In this document: positions 41,601-49,229 of the stretch, piece after piece
Numbering within the stretch: the stretch's first letter is position 1
Layout: every line of letters starts with the position of its first letter
NCBI GenBank assembly: GCA_934526185.1
Contig: CAKTAA010000009.1
Location: 1 to 49,834, forward strand
Source of the DNA: an uncultured Eubacteriales bacterium
GTDB taxonomy: Bacteria; Bacillota; Clostridia; Oscillospirales; CAG-272
Length of the DNA stretch: 49,834 nt
Direction of reading: 5' to 3'
The notes under the pieces: model-generated
What the model saw: only the letters and a program-made list of their open reading frames with translations
Told to the model about the DNA's origin: nothing
Database searches by the model: none
Translations under genes and position numbers: made by a program

Positions 41601-44600
41601 AAGGGATGTACGTGTGTCGCGCCAACCGATGAAAGCAAAACCTTCTCTTGTCGGAGCTGCCGGCAGCACAATGTCGTCATTGTAACCAGCGGACAGCGCT
41701 GCCGGTGTGGGCGTACCACCATTTGCATCAAAGCTGACGTTGTAGGCGGCAGCCGTCCACACAGCCGTAAAGGTCACGTCATTCGTCACCAGATACAGCG
41801 AACCTGCTCCGACTGTATTTATACCGTCAGACCAGCCGCCGAAGGAGAAGCCGGCCGCTGCCGCCGGAGCTGCTGCTGTCAGTATGTTCGAATTCTCCGC
41901 AACCGTACGGTAATCGTACAGGATGCCGGATCCATCCACAAATTTCACAAGGTAGGTCTGCGGCTCAACCGCTTCCCATACTGCCGTGAAATTCGTCGTT
42001 CCCATCACTGCGTATGTTGCGTTTGCCGCATACACAAGCGACGTTTTGTCATCGCGCCAACCCATGAACCTGAAGCCGTCCTTATTCACAGCATCAGCCA
42101 GAGTAATTTCCTGTCCATAAGTCGCATTCACAGGAGCCGGATCCGTCACGCCGCCGTTTGCATCATAGGAAACGGTGTAGCTGATGGGGGAGAACGACGC
42201 CGTAAACACCGTCTCGCCCGTAACGCCTACAGGCGTCCCCGGCACATAGGTTGCGCCGCCGAGTGTCCAGCCGGAGAAATCATATCCGGTTTTTGCCGGA
42301 ACACCGGGCATTGTCAAGGTAGCCGCACCGGACGCCAGCATAACATTGTATAGTGTGCCGTCTGCGTCTACAAATTTTACGAGGTACTGCTCCTCATCTA
42401 CAGGAGATGAAACTGCCGTAATTGTAACAGCCTCGTCAGGCATCACGAAATTATAGGTATATACCCAATCATTTCCAGCCTGCGCTACAGATGCCAAAGC
42501 TGCGTTTACAGCAAGAGCCGTTCCTTTTACAAGCACATAATCCAGCGCGAAGCCTTCTTTTACCTTCACGGTAAAGGAAACGGACGCGCCGACTTCAGCG
42601 CTCACAGCCGCGTTGATTTCCGTATTGGCATCCGCAGCTTTTGTGATAGTATAAGTAGCTTTCGGATTTGCATTCCAAACCGCCTTATACACCACGCTGC
42701 TGCTGATGGTGGTCATGACGCCTGCGCCGACTGTGATACCCGCGCCCTCGTCTTTCCAACCCATAAAGGTATATCCCGCTTTTACAGGTGCGGAATATGT
42801 CATAATGTTCGCCTGACCTGTAACGGCATCCGCCGTCACTGTTGCATGCTCATAAAGAAGTCCGCTGTCATCAATATATTTTACCGTATAAGCAGCTCCC
42901 GCCGCAGCTTTCCAAACAGCCGTAAAGGAAGCATCGCCGACAGCGGTAAACTTTGCTCCGGCCGCATATATGAGCGATGTCGCGTCATCCTGCCAGCCGA
43001 TAAAATCGAAGCCGGCTTTTGCAACAGCCGCCGGCAGTGTAACCACATCGCCGTAAGCCGCCGTATCATTCGACGGGGTTGTGCTGCCGCCGTCCGAATT
43101 GTAGCTAAACGTATAGCTGTCCTGCGTATACGATGCCGTAAACACAGTTGCGGCAGTAACCGTCACTGTATTCGGAACCGTATAGAAACCGCCGCCCACC
43201 ATATTCCAGCCGGCAAATTGCAGGCCGGCCTTCGCAGGAGCCGTCGGAAGAACGACGCTTGCACTTCCCTTTTCAAACAGGATATTGTACAGCGTTCCGT
43301 CCATATCCATGAACTTCACGGTATAGATTTCTTCTTCCAGAGCCGTCGCCGCTGTTGCTACCGTAACGTCTTCAGCGGGCATTGTGAATGTGTAGCGGTA
43401 AACGTACTCGCTGGACGCATTCTGCGTCACAGAAGCAAGTGCCGCAGAAACAGCAGCCGCCGCACCGTTTATCGTTACATAATCCAGCTCATAGCCATTA
43501 TCAACCGTGACATCAACCGTCACGGTTGTGCCGGCCTTCGTCTGATCTGACGAAACATCAATTTTTGTATTTGTCCCCGCCGCCACGTTAACCGAAAAGT
43601 CCGGAGTCGGTATTTCCGTCCATTTCGCCGTGTACGTTGTGTGATCCGAAATGATATCCGTATCATTTGCGGCTACAAGTGCGCCCGTTCTGTCCCATCC
43701 GTCAAAGGTATAACCCGCTTTGACTGGTGCGGAAGGCGTATGAACCTCGCCGTGTCCCCATGCATCTACAGGAACAATGCGGAAGTCATAAAGCAGTCCA
43801 TCCTCGTTGATGAACGTCGCCACATAGATACCGTCCGGCGGAATGGATTTCCATACAGCCTCAAAGGCAGCGTCATCCTTCACCTCAAATGTCGCATTTG
43901 CGCCGTATACGAGGCCCGTTGACAGATCTCTCCAGCCGATGAAAGCGTTATCCGCTTTCGTGGGAGCGCCTGCCAGCGTTATTTTATCGCCGTAACCCGC
44001 CGTAGCATCCGTCACAGCGGTTCCGCCGACCTCATCGTATGTAACATTATACACATCAGCCGTGTAGCTCGGCTTGAAGGTTACGGAACCGGAAACCGGA
44101 ACATCAGTTCCTTGCGCATAAACCGTTCCCGTTCCGTCAATCTGCCAGCCGTCAAAGACGGAACCTGCTTTAGCAGGACCGGCCGGCATCTTTACATTTC
44201 CGGCTTTCTCAAGGAACACCAGGTTGTAAAGGGAGCCCTCCGCGTTTTCAAACCGAACGGCGAACCAGTCCAGCTCAATTTTCGCGGCCGTCGCACTGAC
44301 TGTCACTGCCTCTGCAGGCATGGTGAAGCTGTAACGGTACACGTATTTACCGTCGCTGTTCTGCGTTACGGACTCAAGCGCCGCAAGTGTGTCTCCGCTC
44401 GCGCCCGTCACAGCTACGTCGGTCACCGCAAAACCATCGTCAGCGGTAATCTCAAAGGACACCAGCTTTCCCGCCAGAGAGTTTACAACACCCGTACCGG
44501 ACGTAAAGGTATAGTTCGCGCCGCCCGTCCAGGTAATGCCGTAGGATACCGCAGCATCGGCTGTCCAAATTGTCTGATATACGGTGTCGCCTGCATCTCC

Positions 44601-44915
44601 ACTCAGATAATAAGACTGACCTGCTGTCATAGTGTCATATTCTGTCCCGACAATAATATAATCGGTGGTTTTTGCGCCTGATACATATTGCCATCCACCG
44701 AAAGTAAATCCGGCTTTTGTCGGCGCTGCAGGTGCCGTAAAACTCATCAACGTATCATCAGTTACCTCCGAATGATACACATAACCCGTATCACTGTCAA
44801 TGAATTTAATGGCATGCTGAGTCCCCCCTGCCGCAAAAACCCCCGCCGGCATCAAGCCGACGAGCATACACATGGTCAAAAGAAAGGCCATAGTACGCTT
44901 AAAGGTATGCTTCAT
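35628..44915 (-). CDS. Giant secreted repeat protein with three C-terminal SLH domains
   Basis: A 3,095-residue protein. A signal peptide (FLLTMCMLVGLMPAGVFAAG) ends near residue 29. Residues ~30-1,600 hold about a dozen Listeria-Bacteroides/InlB B-type repeats (for example YTVSYDANGGVTDPAP, GYTFDGW, YTAVWE). They alternate with longer units having VTVTPEAGY...YTFTMPAEDVTVTATF, which dominate from ~1,500 to 2,900. Three SLH domains (YTDIRTDDWYYEAIQFVSDL, YTDVEEGMWYTAYIQWATEE, YIDTDEISDWAKEAVEWSVG) from ~2,905 to the end bind cell-wall polymer. AAAAGGAG precedes the ATG. It is an S-layer-like or adhesin-type surface protein; ligand unknown. TetR lies directly upstream on the same strand. Confidence 0.92.
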   Translation of the reverse strand: MKHTFKRTMAFLLTMCMLVGLMPAGVFAAGGTQHAIKFIDSDTGYVYHSEVTDDTLMSFTAPAAPTKAGFTFGGWQYVSGAKTTDYIIVGTEYDTMTAGQSYYLSGDAGDTVYQTIWTADAAVSYGITWTGGANYTFTSGTGVVNSLAGKLVSFEITADDGFAVTDVAVTGASGDTLAALESVTQNSDGKYVYRYSFTMPAEAVTVSATAAKIELDWFAVRFENAEGSLYNLVFLEKAGNVKMPAGPAKAGSVFDGWQIDGTGTVYAQGTDVPVSGSVTFKPSYTADVYNVTYDEVGGTAVTDATAGYGDKITLAGAPTKADNAFIGWRDLSTGLVYGANATFEVKDDAAFEAVWKSIPPDGIYVATFINEDGLLYDFRIVPVDAWGHGEVHTPSAPVKAGYTFDGWDRTGALVAANDTDIISDHTTYTAKWTEIPTPDFSVNVAAGTNTKIDVSSDQTKAGTTVTVDVTVDNGYELDYVTINGAAAAVSAALASVTQNASSEYVYRYTFTMPAEDVTVATAATALEEEIYTVKFMDMDGTLYNILFEKGSASVVLPTAPAKAGLQFAGWNMVGGGFYTVPNTVTVTAATVFTASYTQDSYTFSYNSDGGSTTPSNDTAAYGDVVTLPAAVAKAGFDFIGWQDDATSLIYAAGAKFTAVGDASFTAVWKAAAGAAYTVKYIDDSGLLYEHATVTADAVTGQANIMTYSAPVKAGYTFMGWKDEGAGITVGAGVMTTISSSVVYKAVWNANPKATYTITKAADANTEINAAVSAEVGASVSFTVKVKEGFALDYVLVKGTALAVNAALASVAQAGNDWVYTYNFVMPDEAVTITAVSSPVDEEQYLVKFVDADGTLYNVMLASGAATLTMPGVPAKTGYDFSGWTLGGATYVPGTPVGVTGETVFTASFSPISYTVSYDANGGVTDPAPVNATYGQEITLADAVNKDGFRFMGWRDDKTSLVYAANATYAVMGTTNFTAVWEAVEPQTYLVKFVDGSGILYDYRTVAENSNILTAAAPAAAAGFSFGGWSDGINTVGAGSLYLVTNDVTFTAVWTAAAYNVSFDANGGTPTPAALSAGYNDDIVLPAAPTREGFAFIGWRDTRTSLVYGAGANYTVTQSVNMQAVWSEIAPAQYVVKFSDPDGYLYDYVTAEDGSKINAPAAPVKTGYTFGGWILGASTVASGGEITVTGDAVYEAVWNPTVHAISYDPAGGTPTPAAPGMINYGDTITLSNDTITRDGYIFVGWKDSMTGFVYSAGSNYVVTQATTFVAVWEEETPVIYSVKFVDENGIMYDYQTAIAGDGVTAPEAPTKEGYTFKYWSDGVNTVNASSTTPAVNADTVYTAVWEASKVYLSIDQKNATVSIADGYRTAGETVTFTIAEDTGYVITSVSLRYNNGIGTVSIPLTANASGEYTFTMPGADAWIFVVAEQQVFNITDGSSIYAPVTLTNPGSAVVNGKASVNDTVTFTVKAKDNYALKSVYVETDGGEYIPVTFISEEADGTQNYAFTMPAANVTIKTTAVENEYTVMLLDWDNAVIDILTVTYNQTVDLDAYAAARARVGYDFSRWVINNTTSEFISKVTAVTGNLVLYAEYKAHAHNISKGADSSDVVKSMLVVTENNSGATNSGDLMNPMVSAIESCTDANVTITVTPEERYVITGVAVRGVGGSMTAIALTLKSYDPATGACTYTFKMPAEDVEIAAYTEAIPYTVTVTETPEEGGTYTINGFVTDNLKVAQGDNVAVAVTPAAGYKITEVLATYTPNSGGTAYLVEERNVAYDAPTTFNFTMSGYDVNVAITYEKIDYSIDVVASNAASAGEGKVETQSGIYEAQIGDLVTLVATPEAGYHLDTLTATYAYNGGVESLTLTKIAENTYTFVMPAIDVTVTATFALDTYKVTADTDIEGGLVTIAGHKDSIVWFDYKDTVEFTATPDAGYYISRVAYEYNGTTVELYTGTQADIAAQTYSFEMPHYDVKLIVEFAKVDYNIDVTASNTASAGTGKVETESGAYLAQLGDIVTLVVTPEAGYQLASLTVTRNGAQESLLLTKVDDNKYTFTMPAENVVVTATFAEIVYKVTAETVIEGGKVTIAGHTNSIVEFAYKDTVEFTVTPDAGYYISRVAYEYNGTTVELYAGTQADIAAQTYSFEMPHYDVKLIVEFAKVDYNIDVTTSNTASAGTGKVETQNDVYLAQLGDIVTLVATPEAGYHLDTLTATYAYNGGVESLKLTKIAENTYTFVMPATEVTVTATFAVNTYKVTAETEIPGGNVTVDGHKDSIVWFDYKDTVEFTATPDAGYYISRVAYEYNGTTVELYAGTQADIAAQTYSFEMPHYDVKLIVEFAKVDYSIDVTTSNTATVDKGSVAASKDTANIGNQIILTVTPEYGYNLKSIVVTYVDGGETIVVPLTVTTENVFVFTMPAANVTVTAEFVKDQYTVLFRDYNGVLLDTQTVKYRENPSLNVTVPARDGYVFTGWTSADVETPVTTPSNTAADFVIVKNTVITANYETAEFSISYNTPENGTVTGPAAADFMDVVTFTATPETGYQIDKVTATYVDVNGEKQTITFTAVPADLKVGGDYTFVMPAGNVEISVSFRTIEYTVALNIEGKGTGTLNGDYTEIAKALYKDTVSVTLKAAEGYELESVTVNGAEATYETTADADTYTFTMPAEDVTVNVVFVKTVYQVTVDAAIENGTVASDKDSANIEDVITLTVTPDEGYNLANIYVVTASGEYIPLSVDNAGKYFFTMPAEDVTVHAAFAKNIYTVTFVDYNGKILKIEGVAFQEAATAPADPYRKGYTFDGWDVAFDSVTENLTVTATYKVINSEITSAVISATENGNGAIGITPEGAADYGETVTVVLTPDAGYRFKSISIKCADGSYISASFVSETVEHVATFTFTMPDCAVEVIAEFTEHSASNYTDIRTDDWYYEAIQFVSDLGYFKGIDEDIFAPHWNMTRAMFVTSFGRLAGIDPSQYTDAPAYTDVEEGMWYTAYIQWATEEGIVLGYGDGTFGPEDIITREQMALLMYKFIKWAGYDVEPQNSNWMNRYIDTDEISDWAKEAVEWSVGIGLMKGTSETTIAPKAPATRAEVAQLIKNFCDKVIYR
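37870..39540 (-). repeat. ~540-bp tandem repeats within the SLH gene
   Basis: Near-identical blocks begin at about 37,871, 38,411 and 38,945 (spacings 540 and 534), with a more divergent one at 39,485. Each encodes ~178-180 residues of the YTFTMPA-type unit, including the shared peptide YSFEMPHYDVKLIVEFAKVD. Stretches of well over 100 bases appear unchanged between copies, so this part expanded recently and is open to copy-number change by recombination. Confidence 0.85.
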
Positions 44916-45087
44916 ACAGTATTTCTCCTTTTCCTAAATTTTTTTATATTATCATCCGGACATCCGCAGGTTTACCGACACACCTGCAGAGTCCCCGGCA
45001 ATAATATACAACGTAATACGGCGGAAGCGTTATACACTCCGCCCTTTTGCCGGCTCAGTCTGTCTCATGACTCCGAAGCGGCACTTT

Positions 45088-45113
45088 TTCCGAATGCATA
45101 GAGCATTGCGGAA
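45088..45113. promoter_or_regulatory. Palindrome between tetR and the SLH gene, possible TetR operator
   Basis: TTCCG AATGC and GCATT G CGGAA flank ATAGA, with one bulged base. It contains GAGCATT, a word also present in the palindrome over the tetR transcription start (45907-45928). No T-run follows, so it is not a terminator for tetR. A shared operator is inference. Confidence 0.4.
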
Positions 45114-45179
45114 TGGACTTTATGTCAAAACACACAAATCTATATATAATTAGGTAACATTCCTTCAGAACTTGCATGG

Positions 45180-45878
45180 TTAACACTCATAATGCCCGGC
45201 AAAACCCGTTTCTGCTTTTTGCACAGTTTCCCTGATAATTTTCTCCGCGACTTCCGCAAGCGGCAATATTAATACGCGTTCCGTGATGTCGCTCCGTTTT
45301 TCCGGCGGTACACCGTAAATCTTTAACGTAACTTCAAGGAAGCGTCTGATTTTCTGTTTCATAGTAAAGTACATATCACATTTTTTAGCCATATAGCCTC
45401 GGACAATACCGGCTGTGGCAATTTCCATTTCGTAAAAGTCCTTCTCTTCGCATTCCGGCAAATATTCCTCAAAGATTTTTACAAGCTTTTTCGACACCGT
45501 TTGATAAATATATTCCGAAGTGGTGGGCAGCGAATAGGCACTGACATACAAATCCCGAAGCGCCTCGCTCATCTCCGCAATATGCAGTTGAAGCGCAGTT
45601 TCCACTCCATACAGAAAAACCGGATCACATACCCCGCCATCCTCAACGAAATGACGTGCCATTTTGAACTGTTCCTCAATCATATACCTAACCAAAGCGT
45701 TCAAAATTGATTCTTTATCCGGGAACACTCTGAATATTGCATTTGCAGACATTCCTACAGCCTTGGATATTTCTGCCGTCGTTGTCCTTTGATATCCTTT
45801 TTCCAAAAACAGTGCCACAGCCATACGCAGCATTTCCTGCCGTGTTTCACCGCTCTGCCTTCTCTGTCCTTTCGACAT
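45180..45878 (-). CDS. TetR-family transcriptional regulator
   Basis: A 232-residue protein. The N-terminal TetR HTH is clear (RQEMLRMAVALFLEKGYQRT, then TTAEISKAVGMSANAIFRVF). The C-terminal ligand domain is not assigned. GAGGTGG lies just before the ATG at 45878. A perfect-consensus promoter lies at 45931-45959, a palindrome over the start point suggests autorepression, and a second promoter with a G11 tract lies ~250 bases upstream. Downstream on the same strand is the giant SLH gene, its most likely target. Confidence 0.9.
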   Translation of the reverse strand: MSKGQRRQSGETRQEMLRMAVALFLEKGYQRTTTAEISKAVGMSANAIFRVFPDKESILNALVRYMIEEQFKMARHFVEDGGVCDPVFLYGVETALQLHIAEMSEALRDLYVSAYSLPTTSEYIYQTVSKKLVKIFEEYLPECEEKDFYEMEIATAGIVRGYMAKKCDMYFTMKQKIRRFLEVTLKIYGVPPEKRSDITERVLILPLAEVAEKIIRETVQKAETGFAGHYEC

Positions 45879-45906
45879 ATGTCCACCTCACTGCAAGACG
45901 TAAAGA

Positions 45907-45928
45907 GAGCATTCTTGTGTGTATGCTC
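45907..45928. promoter_or_regulatory. Candidate TetR operator
   Basis: GAGCAT and ATGCTC are separated by ten bases and lie at about the predicted transcription start of tetR, just downstream of its -10. Palindromes there are typical TetR autoregulatory sites. Confidence 0.5.
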
Positions 45929-45930
45929 AC

Positions 45931-45959
45931 ATTATACACTTTGCAGGGCTGGATGTCAA
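45931..45959 (-). promoter_or_regulatory. Perfect-consensus promoter of tetR
   Basis: TTGACA and TATAAT on the minus strand, both perfect, with a 17-base spacer, about 55 bases before the tetR ATG. Such a strong promoter is expected to be held back by a repressor. Confidence 0.88.
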
Positions 45960-46123
45960 TAGAAAAAACGGAAAAACCTACATGCTTTTCTATTACCGTA
46001 CGGCGTTTGACATCTTCTTTTGTTTTTCGTAATTCCCGAAAAAAATTTACTGTGTTCCCTTAATTCTGCCAAAAAATATTTATGTATGCTGATATCAAAA
46101 ATGGTAAAATATACCCCTATAAA

Positions 46124-46152
46124 AGTATACCCCCCCCCCCGCACAATGTCAA
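46124..46152 (-). promoter_or_regulatory. Promoter with an 11-G tract in its spacer
   Basis: On the minus strand TTGACA (46147-46152) and TATACT (46124-46129) are separated by exactly 17 bases: TTGTGC followed by 11 G. The promoter points to tetR and the SLH gene. Loss or gain of one G by slippage would change spacing to 16 or 18 and so alter promoter strength. The leader to tetR is ~240 bases. Confidence 0.7.
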
Positions 46153-46297
46153 GAGTTTTTTTATATTTTTTTAAAATTTTCTTTTTTGTTACATATTTAT
46201 TCACCCACATTATCCGGACAACAATATTAAAATTTCGGCGCATAATTTTATAAATTTCTTTTTTAACATTCTTTCTCTTTTTCTTTCTCTTTCCTTG

Positions 46298-46306
46298 TGA
46301 TATAAT
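46298..46306 (+). promoter_or_regulatory. Extended -10 promoter, probably for queA
   Basis: TGATATAAT fits the extended -10 consensus TGnTATAAT; the -35 region is poor. It lies ~190 bases before the queA ATG. The rest of 45,960-46,496 is AT-rich apart from the C11/G11 tract and shows no gene. Confidence 0.5.
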
Positions 46307-46496
46307 ATCCGCAGATTGCCTTGCTATGCAAGTCATTAGAGGCTTCGCCTCCCCACGCTTTGCGCGTCTGCGTCATTGACGGCTTCACAAAAATGTACAT
46401 GCAAGCAAGCATTTTTTAATTCATGGTAGAATAGGCACACAAACAACCTCACACCGGCAGACGCCGCGACGATAGACAGAAGGGACATATTGAAAG

Positions 46497-47564
46497 ATGG
46501 GACAAACATCTCAGCCTCTGCGCACCAATGATTTTTACTACGAACTGCCCGAGGAGCTGATAGCGCAAACACCGCTGAAGCAGCGCGACTCCTCCCGCCT
46601 GCTTGTTCTGGACAGGCAGACCGGCAGCATCAGCCATCTGCATTTCAGAGACATTATGAACGAAATTCATCCGGGAGATGCGCTGGTCATAAACAATTCC
46701 AAGGTAATTCCCGCCCGTTTATACGGTAAAAAAATAACAGACGAAGAACCAAACGGCGCAGACGTCGAATTTGTTCTGCTGCGTCAGAGAGAAGCGGACA
46801 TTTGGGAGGTTTTGGTGCGTCCCGGCCGCAGGCTCAAGCCCGGCGCGCGTATTTGTTTCGGCGGTGTTTTGAACGCCGAAATTCTGGAAACAGCCGCAGA
46901 CGGCAACCGTATTGCAAAATTTTCTTACAACCGCGCCGATTTTTCGAATCTTTTTGAGGTACTCGACTGTATCGGAAACATGCCGCTGCCGCCTTATATT
47001 AAAGAGAAGCTGAAAGATAAAAGCCGTTATCAGACGGTTTATGCCGAGACTGAAGGTTCCGCAGCGGCGCCGACAGCCGGTTTGCATTTTACCGAGGAAC
47101 TGCTGGAAGCCCTGCGTCAAAAAGGCGTACACATCATTCCGGTTATGCTGCATGTCGGTCTGGGGACCTTCCGGCCTGTCAAGGCGGACCGGATTGAAGA
47201 TCATCACATGCATGCGGAATACATCAGCGTTTCCGAGGAGAGCGCCGCACAGATCAATGCCGTGCGGCAGGCAGGCGGCAGAATTATTGCCGTAGGCACT
47301 ACCTCTGTCCGGACGCTGGAAAGCTGCTCGGACGATCAGGGGAACCTTCATCCCTTCTCCGGAGATACCTCCATATTTATCTATCCGGGATATCGTTTTA
47401 AGATTGTAGATGCCATCGTCACCAACTTTCATCTTCCGGAAAGTACGCTGTTGATGCTGATTTCAGCCTTTGCTTCAAGAGAAACCGTGCTCAACGCCTA
47501 TGAGGAAGCCATTCGTGAACGATATCGCTTTTTCTCCTTTGGCGATGCGATGTTTATCGTTTAG
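46497..47564 (+). CDS. queA: S-adenosylmethionine:tRNA ribosyltransferase-isomerase
   Basis: A 355-residue enzyme that transfers and rearranges the ribosyl part of SAM onto preQ1 in tRNA to make epoxyqueuosine. Typical segments are FYYELPEELIAQTPLKQRDS, GDALVINNSKVIPARLYG, GNMPLPPYI, VYAETEGSAAAPTAGLHFT, HVGLGTFRPV and TNFHLPESTLLMLISAFA. Full length. The ribosome binding site is weak (AAGGGAC 15 bases upstream). Confidence 0.97.
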   Translation: MGQTSQPLRTNDFYYELPEELIAQTPLKQRDSSRLLVLDRQTGSISHLHFRDIMNEIHPGDALVINNSKVIPARLYGKKITDEEPNGADVEFVLLRQREADIWEVLVRPGRRLKPGARICFGGVLNAEILETAADGNRIAKFSYNRADFSNLFEVLDCIGNMPLPPYIKEKLKDKSRYQTVYAETEGSAAAPTAGLHFTEELLEALRQKGVHIIPVMLHVGLGTFRPVKADRIEDHHMHAEYISVSEESAAQINAVRQAGGRIIAVGTTSVRTLESCSDDQGNLHPFSGDTSIFIYPGYRFKIVDAIVTNFHLPESTLLMLISAFASRETVLNAYEEAIRERYRFFSFGDAMFIV

Positions 47565-47681
47565 ACAATCGTAATTTCTCGGCAGATGAATTCCGTGCAT
47601 AGACGGCTGAAAGAATCCTGCCATCCATGGGGGCAGAGACAATTTCTGAATGTTATTGTATACCCGAATCGATTTTTTGTC

Positions 47682-47713
47682 ATCATCCTTAGGGTGATTT
47701 TTCCGTTTTTTCA
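47682..47713 (+). terminator. Terminator after queA
   Basis: ATCATCC and GGGTGAT pair (one G-T) around TTA, followed by TTTTTCCGTTTTTT. It lies 118 bases after the queA stop, in the 298-base gap to miaA. The remainder of that gap has no clear gene. Confidence 0.6.
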
Positions 47714-47862
47714 CCCCAAAGCAACTGAAAATTCATCCTTAAAACGCCAAACCGTGCCTATCCGTCCTGCCGCAGGAACATTGCGTACTCACTCTTGATT
47801 CTTTTGGCTTTCTGCCAAAATCTCAGCAAAGCATGATTTCAATTTGTTTACGAGGTGCTGAA

Positions 47863-48831
47863 ATGATATCTTCCTTAACCGGAAAAACTGTGCTTGCTGT
47901 TGTCGGGCCGACCGCAAGCGGAAAGACTGCTCTGTCCATCGCACTGGCTAAAAAACTCTCGGGAGAGATTGTCTCCTGTGATTCCATGCAGATTTACCGG
48001 GGAATGAATATTGGTACAGCAAAACCGGATGCAGCGGAAATGGACGGTATTCCTCACCATATCATCGATATCTGCAACCCTGATGTCCCCTTTTCCTGCG
48101 CAGACTATATTGCCGCAGCCGACGCTGCTGTTTCAGATATCATCAACCGCCGAAAACTTCCTATTTTCTGCGGCGGCACAGGACTTTATATCGACAGTTT
48201 TCTTCAGTCAAGAACGTTCTCCCCTGCCAGCGCCAATCCCGAAATCCGGAGAAGTCTGCAGCAGGAAGCTGACGCATACGGCACCGAAAAGCTGCACGAA
48301 AGACTGAAGCTTCTCGATCCGGCCGCAGCCTCGGCCATTCACCCCAATAACAGAGTGCGTGTCATACGCGCACTTGAAATTTATTATGCTACAGGCAAAA
48401 CAAAGTCCCAATGGGACGCCGAATCCCACGCTTCTCCGCCCGGCTTCGATGTCTGCTGGATCGGGCTTGCGTTCTTTGATCGTTCGATCCTTCACGATAG
48501 AATCCGCCGTCGCGTTCTGCTCATGATGGAACATGGCTTCGTCGACGAAGTTTCCGCTCTGCTCCGCGGCGGCTATTTGAATGAAGGCTCCACAGCAGCC
48601 CAAGCCATTGGTTATCGCGAAATAGCCGCATATCTGAGAGGCGAGCTTACCCGTGAGGAAGCCATCGAAAAAATTGTTATATCTACTCGGCAGTATGCCA
48701 AGCGGCAACTCACATGGTTTCGCAGAAATCCCTGTATCCAATGGATTTATCCCGATCTTGCGGAAAATTTCGATTCCGTCGCAGACAAAGCCTTAGCTTG
48801 CTTTCGCAAGCACCAAGAAGCACCATTCTGA
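47863..48831 (+). CDS. miaA: tRNA dimethylallyltransferase
   Basis: A 322-residue enzyme that adds the isopentenyl group to A37 of tRNAs reading U-starting codons. P-loop VVGPTASGKTALS at the N terminus, SCDSMQIYRGMNIGTAKP, HHIIDI, FCGGTGLYIDSFL and QAIGYREIAAYLRGE are family motifs, ending TRQYAKRQLTWFRRN. The ATG at 47863 follows GAGGTG; an earlier ATG at 47833 would add ten residues without a ribosome binding site. Its nearness to queA groups two tRNA modification genes. Confidence 0.97.
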   Translation: MISSLTGKTVLAVVGPTASGKTALSIALAKKLSGEIVSCDSMQIYRGMNIGTAKPDAAEMDGIPHHIIDICNPDVPFSCADYIAAADAAVSDIINRRKLPIFCGGTGLYIDSFLQSRTFSPASANPEIRRSLQQEADAYGTEKLHERLKLLDPAAASAIHPNNRVRVIRALEIYYATGKTKSQWDAESHASPPGFDVCWIGLAFFDRSILHDRIRRRVLLMMEHGFVDEVSALLRGGYLNEGSTAAQAIGYREIAAYLRGELTREEAIEKIVISTRQYAKRQLTWFRRNPCIQWIYPDLAENFDSVADKALACFRKHQEAPF

Positions 48832-48975
48832 TTCAAATGCAGTGACGTACATTTTTATTATGCTGCATTTCAATATAAATAAGTAATTTTAAATATTTAA
48901 ACAACAAATTTAAAAATATTAACGTTTTTTACGATTGGTATACGTTCTATTTTGTGCTGCCAATGCAGTTTGATG

Positions 48976-49004
48976 TTGAATTTTTCATATTTGTATGGTA
49001 AAAT
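48976..49004 (+). promoter_or_regulatory. Probable promoter of the HlyD-like gene
   Basis: TTGAAT and TAAAAT with a 17-base spacer, 225 bases before the next start codon. It lies in the 398-base AT-rich gap after miaA, which contains no credible gene and no strong terminator (AAATGCAG...CTGCATTT at 48835-48872 lacks a T-run). Confidence 0.55.
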
Positions 49005-49229
49005 ATGCATAGCGTCAATTCACGTCATAAAAAAGCTGTACTTTGCCATGCCGAAAATTTCGCCGTTCCGATATTGCATTTGCTTTGTAAAGCTGCCAAT
49101 CTTTACACGTCGAAATCAAGTTATAATTCTGCGGCCATATTACCGGCAAGTACAAATACCGGTATGTTTTTTCCTTATTATATATTTATATTATGATTGT
49201 TTAATAAGCCTTACCAAAGAGGTGTCGGC

